NCBI GenBank assembly: GCA_000310025.1
Contig: FN649149.1
Location: forward strand, 397,751-461,750
DNA length: 64,000 nt
Direction of reading: 5' to 3'
From: Ectocarpus siliculosus
Taxonomy: Eukaryota > Sar > Phaeophyceae > Ectocarpales > Ectocarpaceae
A program made the translations under genes and the position numbers. The notes below the pieces were generated by a model. It did not search any database. It saw nothing but the letters and a program-made list of their open reading frames with translations, and was not told where the DNA came from. Each line of letters begins with the position of its first letter. Position 1 is the first letter of the stretch. Of this stretch, positions 57,306-64,000 are shown in pieces.

Positions 57306-60233
57306 GCTGTTGCTGTTGTGGCTGCTGCTGCTGCTGCTGCTGCTGCTGTCAGAAATCTGAATTTTCGACCACCTCACATCTACGTGATTATTGATGTTAC
57401 AATTTGCAGGAACACGCGACAGGTATGATTGTGCTAGCCTTGCGAAACCCGTCTATGGCTGCATCGCTCTATACCCCCCCACACTAACATTCATCCGTAT
57501 TCATACAGGAAACTATTATATGACAGTACGCTGAACAAAACGCGGTGGAAAGCATGTGACGGTCCTCAGACGTTCATTCACGAATGACAAATTGCTTCTC
57601 AGTCGTAGCCGAGATGCTTGGTGGTTGGTGTAGGCTGTTGAGGCGAAGATCAAGCAGGCACCCTCCCAAAAACAACGCAGCGGTCGCTCGGATTTCGATG
57701 CTGAGCAGGGCGGAGGAGCTCGGGGTGAAACCGCTTGCGAGGATCCTGGGCTACGGGGACGCTGCTCGCGTGAGTGTTTTTTTTCTGCTCCCGTTCTTCT
57801 GCCACCCATCTCGTGGGCGGCGCGAATTGAGCTAAGACAGACGAGATACATGTTCGATAAGCAGTTCTTGGACCCAAAGGCAAGGAAGGCTCGTGGAGGG
57901 TCAGCCGAGTTTAGCCGTGCTTGTTGTTGCTGTTGCTGTTGCGGAACGGTACCATACGATTAGTATAGTAGCTGCGGTAGCACGCCTTCCCAGCGTTCTC
58001 GTGAGAGGACCCCGGCAGTCAATCTGTCGACCGATTGGTGAAGCGACTGCTTGTCCATCGCGTGAAGAGAGGGGGGCAAACCTCTCGACGGCTCCACGTT
58101 GTCTTGGAGCACATCGTTCTCACAGGCGTAGAAAAACGAGGAGCGTGACGAAAGCCGGCTACACTAGACGGAGTTCCCACTCGACAGGAATGTTGTGTGT
58201 ATGAGCGCGGATATACAGTAATATCAGAACAAAACTAGACGAGGTGGTCGCCAGTAGCAGAGCGAGCATGTACTCGAACCAATGCGCTCCTTCCCCGCAC
58301 GAGAACAAAAAACGGAGAATCACAAAAAACATGCCCAAGACCTTTCTTTCTCGAGCCGTTTGACGATGGGTTGCCTCCCTCCCCTGCTGAACACCACCGA
58401 CTCGCAGGCTCCGGTAGAGTTCACCATAGCACCCTCGGACGCGGTGCCGGTGGCACTGAAAAACGCCGCGATATCTCTGGGAGACGTCGACTTCCACGAG
58501 ATCAACGAGGCATTTAGTGTCGTCGCCTTGGCGAACATGAAGGTAAGGCGTTCCGGGCGTGCCGTTTACCTTGTGTGTGGATAATAGGGTGGGGGTGGGG
58601 GTGGGGGTGGAGAACTGGGTCTGGCTGGAACGACTCATGGAAGCAACCAACCCCGTGCGACCACTTGGGATTCCTGGTATGTCGCGTAGAGCACTGGGTC
58701 GCTTGCTGCCCCTGCCGTCGTAGTTGGTAGAGCTGTATCTCCGTTTTTTGCTGCGATTTGGTGGCGTGTGACGCTCGGGTTGGCAAGGTTGAGAGGGAAC
58801 GGGGTCCTTTTTTGTGCAACAGCGTTCTTGCTGCCTTGTCGCGGTGTTGGTTGTTGGCTGTGCGATCGCCGGGAAAATGTGGCTTGCTGTTGGCGAAAGA
58901 AGAGGTCGCTAAGAATGGAGGAGACTGCTGGTGGTGGGGCAGAAGAGAGGAAACGACCGGAAAGCTCGTTACCGCCGCCGAGTCGCGGAATCAACACTAG
59001 GATTTGCCCATCAGCCTTTTGGGCCACCTCGGGCATCATCACAAGAAGGGTTACTTATATCTTGCAGTATTTAGTCGACTCTAGGACAAGCGCGACTGGG
59101 GTTATTACATCTTGCCAGCGTAAGATCAGTACCACCTTCCGATCACACTCTTTCGGCATCGAAGGTGATGCGCTAGGGGAGAGAAGGCTTACTATCCCCC
59201 CTCCAATGGGACGACGAAACTCTGAATGTATCACTCATCCGCCGTAGTAAATCCACGGCTCATTCGTTCTTGCTGCCCTTGCCAATAGAGGCAGCAGCAA
59301 TAGTAAGGTATCGCCCCCCTACAACCTTTCAAAACGAGTCCCTTTCCTTTCCGTTCGGTGTCGTGCAGATTATGGGTCTCGATCCTGCGAGGGTAAACGT
59401 AAACGGAGGAGCGGTCGCTCTCGGACACCCTATCGGGTAAGCCTTTTGAGTTGATTTCTGACGCATCTCTAGTTTTTTTGGTGGCAGGGGTGCCGACCCC
59501 TCGTTTTCTGAGCTTCATTTTTTTTCCACGGTAGCTGGTATCCCCGGTTCCGCGCCGTAATGAGCATGTGTGAGCATGACTCACAATTCCGTCAGGCACG
59601 ATGTGTGATTGCTGAATATTCTGGTGATGAACTATTGCTGTGAGTAATCGTCATCAGTTACCTTATTATCAACAAAAACAACGTTAAGACTAACTAGGTA
59701 CCAACGGGATGCCGAGATTGATATTGAGGAAAGGAAACAACCGACCTATTTAGTTGCCATTCCCATACGAAGGGTCGACATATAGATTATGGGCATGGAG
59801 TCGTGATGCATACATAGAGAGTCTCCTTCGATCCATGCTGGCGATCGAGGTACACTCAGACACGACACGTGACCTATCGCCCCTCTCCCCCCCCCTTCCG
59901 GTAGTTTTCTGTGTTACACTTGACGTTCCTGCTGCAGCTCCTGTAGTTCCTCACTTCCTCTCTGTCCCGTCACCTCCCTCCCCTCTCCCCATGTCGTGCG
60001 TTACGTCGCCGTCTCCCGGTCATCGTATGCCTGTCGCTTCCCTCCCCTCAACAAAATATGCCCAACACACATCTTCCTGCTGGTGCTTTTGGCACCGCGG
60101 TAGGTCGTCTGGTGCTCGCATCATCTGCTCCCTGTACCACGTGCTCAAGCAAAACGATGGCACGGTGGGGTGCGCGTCCATCTGCAATGGAGGCGGCGGA
60201 GCCTCGGCGATCATCATCGAACGCTTACAGTGA
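53417..60233 (+). CDS. Acetyl-CoA acetyltransferase (thiolase II), mitochondrial type, 425 aa
   Basis: Twelve exons join with consistent phases: 53417-53512, 54342-54462, 54759-54854, 55015-55052, 55406-55571, 56218-56369, 56834-56923, 57135-57259, 57709-57769, 58408-58542, 59369-59436 and 60104-60233. Condensation of two acetyl-CoA to acetoacetyl-CoA, or the reverse, is expected. Exon 1 is a 32-residue Arg-rich, acid-free presequence. Family motifs in order: [47 protein letters not shown] with nucleophile Cys119, [47 protein letters not shown] (347-351), [11 protein letters not shown] with His380, and [10 protein letters not shown] with Cys410. All catalytic residues are present. Intron 3 (54855-55014) uses a GC donor. 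Length equals that of animal and plant mitochondrial thiolases. The exon 1 assignment rests on phase, position and composition only. Confidence 0.94.
54005..54135. mobile_element. Second, diverged copy of the 26134-26334 element
   Basis: The order GTAGTGGCCCCTGTT, a CGGCC block, CACAGTTCAGAGTATATGGG and CAACTTGAAACTCGAATA parallels GTAGAGGTCCCTGTT, CGGCC, CACTGTTCAGAATATGAGAC and CAGCTTGAATAGGAGTATTG of the first copy. ACTGCTGTA lies at its left edge (54011). No second terminal arm was found, so the copy is truncated or decayed. It lies in intron 1 of the thiolase gene. Confidence 0.55.
55614..55671. repeat. 29-bp perfect tandem duplication
   Basis: CTCTTTCCAATGACTCTGTC plus TCTGTCTGC occurs twice in a row, within a CT/TCTG-rich stretch just after the thiolase exon 5 donor. 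Confidence 0.9.
57275..57350. repeat. (GTT)n(GCT)n trinucleotide repeat
   Basis: A compound triplet repeat starts about 15 bases after the exon 8 donor of the thiolase gene, in intron 8. Confidence 0.9.
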
Positions 60234-62909
60234 CAGCAACGGCGCTGTACATCTTGACGTCACGTGCTACATACTTACCGCCACCCGTACTTGTAGCATA
60301 GATGTTCCGATTTTTTCGGGCGCTGCGTTGTTGTTGTCGTTCTTGTCTTGACGTGGAAAAACCGTTCCGGTACAGCAGTATCTGCTCAGTACCTTTCACC
60401 GCTGACACTGGTCCACCTAGCGCGGATGCCTTCCGTGGTCAAAGGCGAACTACCCTAGAGAGGCACGCATGAGACAATCGAAGATCGTGCAAGCTTGTTG
60501 GGCCCATTTTTTTCGGTGTGCGTGGGACAGGTTTCAGGGGCATTCATTTTTTTTTTTCTCCCACAACTACAAAAGACGATTTCATCAATAACCACAACGA
60601 GCTCTTTGTTGTTGAGACAGAGACGAGAGATTCGACATGTACCGTTGGTAGTTTGAAGTTGACCTCGACAACTTTATGTTAGGGCTTCACGCAGACGGAA
60701 CCAAGTCTTCTCGCGGGGCTGGGCGATCGCAGCCTTGTGTTACCGATGTGATGGGGTGACTTTTGTCAAGTTGTTGGGGTCCTTTTCATCAATCTCCCGA
60801 TCAGCGGAGGTGACGATAGTTAAAACCCCTGCAAAGACATGCATCGATCGGCCGAGCGTCTCTTTGTTTTAACCCACAACCCACACGAGTACTTAGGTCG
60901 TTGTTTTCTCCTTGTAAAAAGTAAAAAGTCACCACCCCGCTGCCACCGCTCGATCGAACGGGCCTAGGCAGGGGCTAAAGAAGCCGAACCGCCTTGGCTG
61001 GGGGTGTGGAACACGTGACTCTGTAATGAACCAAAAAGTCTGCCGTAAAAGCCACTCTGATTGATCGGCTTATCTTTCTCTTCTTCTCCCTCTCGCTCCG
61101 CCTCCTGCCGGCGTGGACCACAGCTACGGTGAGCGAGCGCATCGATCGAAACTCGGATGGATGCCCGTTCGGATAAATGCTGATGATGGAGGGACATAGA
61201 TATTGTACATCCCGGCAAAAAATCACCCCGTTCAGAAGGCTAACAAAAAAGAACGGGAAAAAGAAGAGACGCAAAAACAATTAAACTAACCAAAGCTACA
61301 CATGAAACCGCTGCTCGCCTCCCCCCTGTCTTCTGCCTCCGTCTCCTGCACAGAACAGGCTTGACGCCTGTCGCAACTAACGACCACACCAACGCGTATT
61401 GCGTCGTTCCCTTTTTTTCGTACCCGCAAATAGAAAGCAGTCGCGTCATATGAGGCCCGGCGCTGTGCGGGTGATTGGCTACTTGCCCCAATCAACACCC
61501 CCACTAGCACAACGCGGGCGAAAGCTCCTAACACGAACGAGCCTTTGCCTAATCCCTCCTCCCCCCACGCAGCCACATCCCTGACGGCCATGCGCAATAG
61601 CCGATTTGAGACGAGCGCGCTAGGGGGCTTGTGATCGATCGCGCTACAGCAACAATGGCAATAGTCCCCCCCCCCCCCCCCCCCTACCACCTCCCCTCCA
61701 AAATGCCTCTTGCTCAAACAAAAACTTACCCCAAGAAAAAACATCGTCAAGAGTCGTCTCGCATGCGGTGTGTACAAAAACCCGTCGCCCCCACGGAATT
61801 TGCGCGCTCACTTCTCAACGGTTAACATTTCAACGGTTGCATCCACCCCATCGGTTGACCGGACGGAGGCAGGCTCAAGCCAAAATGAACTAAGTAGGAG
61901 CGGCGACTGGAGGAGTGGGTTAGTGGGGGCGGGACGGTCTCTACGCACGCAGCACGAAATGACCCCCCCTCCCCCCCCCCGCCCTCCGACGCCCAGGCCG
62001 ATAAGGAAAAACCTAAATATACATCAGGCGTTATCAACCCGAGGCCCCAGCCAGCAGGCAGAGTGTTGATTAAGCGATAAATGCACGATGCCAAACATGT
62101 GTGCCTTTCAAGACAACAAGCAACCGATATTACGGCACGGGCAAATTCATGAAACTATTAAAAGCGATCTGAACGAACGCAGGGGGGGTGTGAGGCAAAA
62201 ACCCTCGACTGCATCAAGGTAGTGATGCCTCGGCGCAGGCTCCTCCCAAGATCTGCTTCGCCTGTCCCAAAGCAGGAAGGGGTCCTGCTTTCCAAAAAGC
62301 CGAAAGCAGCTTCGGCTCCGACTGGCAAGGCTTGAGCTTCTTCCGCAGTCGAGTTGCCAGTGCGCGACCCCCTCCCCCCCCCCCCCTCCACCCCCCGGTG
62401 TCCTCTAAGATCCGTGTGTCCCAATCCCCCCCGACTCGGCATTCGGATCGTACCGGATCTGAAAATNNNNNNNNNNNNNNNNNNNNNNNNNNNNNNNNNN
62501 NNNNNNNNNNNNNNNNNNNNNNNNNNNNNNNNNNNNNNNNNNNNNNNNNNNNNNNNNNNNNNNNNNNNNNNNNNNNNNNNNNNNNNNNNNNNNNNNNNNN
62601 NNNNNNTACTCTGGTATCGCAAACGCCGGGTGTTTGGAAGAGGGGTGCAAATATGTGTATCCATACACCATATAAAATGACTCTAAGTACCCTATCCGGC
62701 CTGCAGAACTTCGGGGAAGCTGTCAATTGCCATCGCCATGGATTGCAGTAGCCTAGGACGATATCCCTTACCGTCTCCCGTTGCTACAAGATACCCGCAG
62801 AAGGTGCCCATGGGAACAAAAATTGAACGCTTGGTTTGTCGATTACTCTCTTTCCTCTTTCTCGCTACAGCCATCCATCCCACTCTCCCTTTTTCTCTCC
62901 CCCTCTTAC
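60234..62909. other. Thiolase 3' flank and spacer, no supported gene
   Basis: This stretch holds a C18 run at 61667-61684, C-rich tracts near 61970 and 62380, and an assembly gap. Frames near 62692-62883 (minus) could hold a terminal exon of the membrane protein at 62910-63717, but no join was supported. Confidence 0.5.
62467..62606. other. Assembly gap, 140 N
   Basis: One hundred and forty N follow a C-rich tract. Unlike the other two gaps, the length is not a round hundred, so it may be an estimated size. Confidence 0.99.
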
Positions 62910-63717
62910 CGCCTTGGCAACGACAACCAACGTCCCGACAGCCATGAGGAGCGTTGTAATGATGCCCACCCCTGATCCGGATGGGCCGGACTTGATTTGA
63001 CCGGAGGAATCCTGGTTAAGGTCCGAGTACCTATACGGGTGCGGACGGCAACGAGGGAGGGTGAGGGGGGCGTACTCATTTGTTGCTTGCCTTAGTCATT
63101 TGACCATTGACCACGCGTCTCTTTCGAGGCGGAGCACCGTTCCTACCCCTACTAGAGACACCAACATTTGGGAGCTCTTTACGTTTCTGCCACAAACTAC
63201 ATAAAAATTTCTTGCACATCTTATCGGAGGGTGAGGGGGGGGGGGGGGTACAAGAGAGATACAAGAACGAGAAAGGGACACGAACCGTGGACAAATTAGA
63301 CATGCATGGACCAGAGATGGCCTCGTAGATGGCACGAAGTCACATGAACGGAATGAAGACATGAGGGCATACGAATGTCTGGTTTATCGGACGTCTGTGC
63401 ACGTACGTGACGAGAGAGGGGAGGCATGGCACGGTTGCCTCAAAAGGAACCAAAATGTTGTCATCCAAAGATCCAGCAAACAGCAGGACCATTCTTGACA
63501 TCCCCTTCGAGACAAAACGAGCCTCTTGCTCCTCTCCCCCACCGCCTCACCCGAACTCAAGCAGTGCCGTGAACCCGAACAGCCAGAAGAGAAGGTGGGC
63601 GAAGACGAGGTTGAACATCCAGCCACCGTTGTTTTTGACAAAGTGAACCATTGTTGGGCCGAAACCCTTCACGATGAGGGCCTCCCTCTGTGACTGCGTT
63701 AGCGATGCGTTGTCCAT
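62910..63717 (-). CDS. Small membrane protein, partial model
   Basis: Exon 63717-63551 starts with ATG and encodes MDNASLTQSQREALIVKGFG, then a helix (WMFNLVFAHLLFWLFGFTAL). It ends at a GTGAGG donor in phase 2, or could simply stop two codons later (56 aa). A second coding-like exon at 63011-62910 encodes DSSGQIKSGPSGSG and a second helix (VGIITTLLMAVGTLVVVAKA) ending at GTAAGA. Its phase 0 start does not fit exon 1, so an exon is missing or the border is wrong. No family was recognised. Confidence 0.4.
63061..63250. repeat. G-run-bounded dispersed repeat, copy 3
   Basis: GTGAGGGGGGCGTACTCATT is followed by GTTGCTTGCCTTAG, then CATTGACCACGCGTC. The unit ends at GGAGGGTGAG plus a G-run near 63240. 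The same order occurs at 44990-45285 and, in part, at 4631-4700. Confidence 0.6.
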
Positions 63718-64000
63718 TGTGATGCAACTGCCGCAGGGGTGGGCCGAGGGAGGGGGGGGGGGGGTGATTGTTGATTGTAGCAATGCCGCGTGTGCTTAGC
63801 AGTCTGTCAGCTACACAGCTATTCGTGCGACTTGAGTTCGTTAAGGAGGAGGTTCTAGGGAGCCTGAGAGACGGCGGTGTCAGCAAGATGGGAGGGAGAA
63901 AGAGCGAGAGAGAGAGAACAAGAAGCGGGCTTCACAAATGGAAAAGAGACACGCACTTGCTCGCAGCTACGCTTGGGCTTGGTTTGTCCAGACAATAACC
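63718..64000. other. Upstream flank of the membrane protein gene
   Basis: A G12 run lies near 63752 and a GA-rich tract near 63890. No gene was seen in this end piece. Confidence 0.5.

Noticed and set aside
62692-62883. Possible terminal exon of the membrane protein gene
   Set aside because: Candidate acceptors give conflicting frames, and no join with the exon at 62910-63011 could be favoured.

Overview
This window reads as nuclear DNA of an intron-rich eukaryote, most probably a brown alga (Phaeophyceae) or another photosynthetic stramenopile. The support is: short coding exons (38 to about 250 bp; first exons up to 0.7 kb) separated by 0.1-2 kb introns with GT-AG (twice GC-AG) borders; roughly balanced base composition; many homopolymer G/C tracts and microsatellites; long non-coding 3' flanks; and neighbouring genes that mostly alternate in strand. 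The species assignment is inference. Three runs of N (15119-15218, 44876-44975, 62467-62606) are assembly gaps. No uninterrupted long open frame is a convincing gene. The genes below were assembled by hand by joining coding-like exons at splice sites and checking that intron phases agree.

Layout. 2.3-5.9 kb (-): a class I SAM-dependent methyltransferase of the RlmI type, incomplete at both ends. 6.4-7.7 kb: one intact tRNA-Glu(CUC), a broken copy of it, and a 25-bp periodic repeat. 10.0-12.5 kb (+): an unrecognised five-exon gene. 14.5-19.4 kb (-): an unusual protein with twelve CXXC pairs, many of the DnaJ CXXCXG type, and an acidic/basic tail. 24.1-31.4 kb (+): a ten-exon Golgi-type sulfotransferase of 442 aa. 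33.7-37.7 kb (-): a six-exon serine acetyltransferase-like protein of 482 aa that appears to lack the catalytic histidine. 37.9-41.7 kb (+): V-ATPase proteolipid subunit c, 164 aa. 43.7-48.0 kb (-): AK3-like adenylate kinase of 255 aa with a mitochondrial-type presequence. 49.5-53.2 kb (-): an unrecognised Ser-rich protein. 53.4-60.2 kb (+): mitochondrial-type acetyl-CoA acetyltransferase, twelve exons, 425 aa. 62.9-63.7 kb (-): exons of a small membrane protein.

The genes do not form one pathway. They cover housekeeping (proton pumping, nucleotide balance, acetoacetyl-CoA and cysteine metabolism, probable rRNA methylation) plus one polysaccharide sulfation enzyme. Two head-to-head pairs are separated by only about 0.2 kb and probably share promoters. 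The space between genes and inside introns holds tandem repeats, a small inverted-repeat transposon family with at least two copies, and a short word (TACAGCAGT) that recurs far more often than chance.
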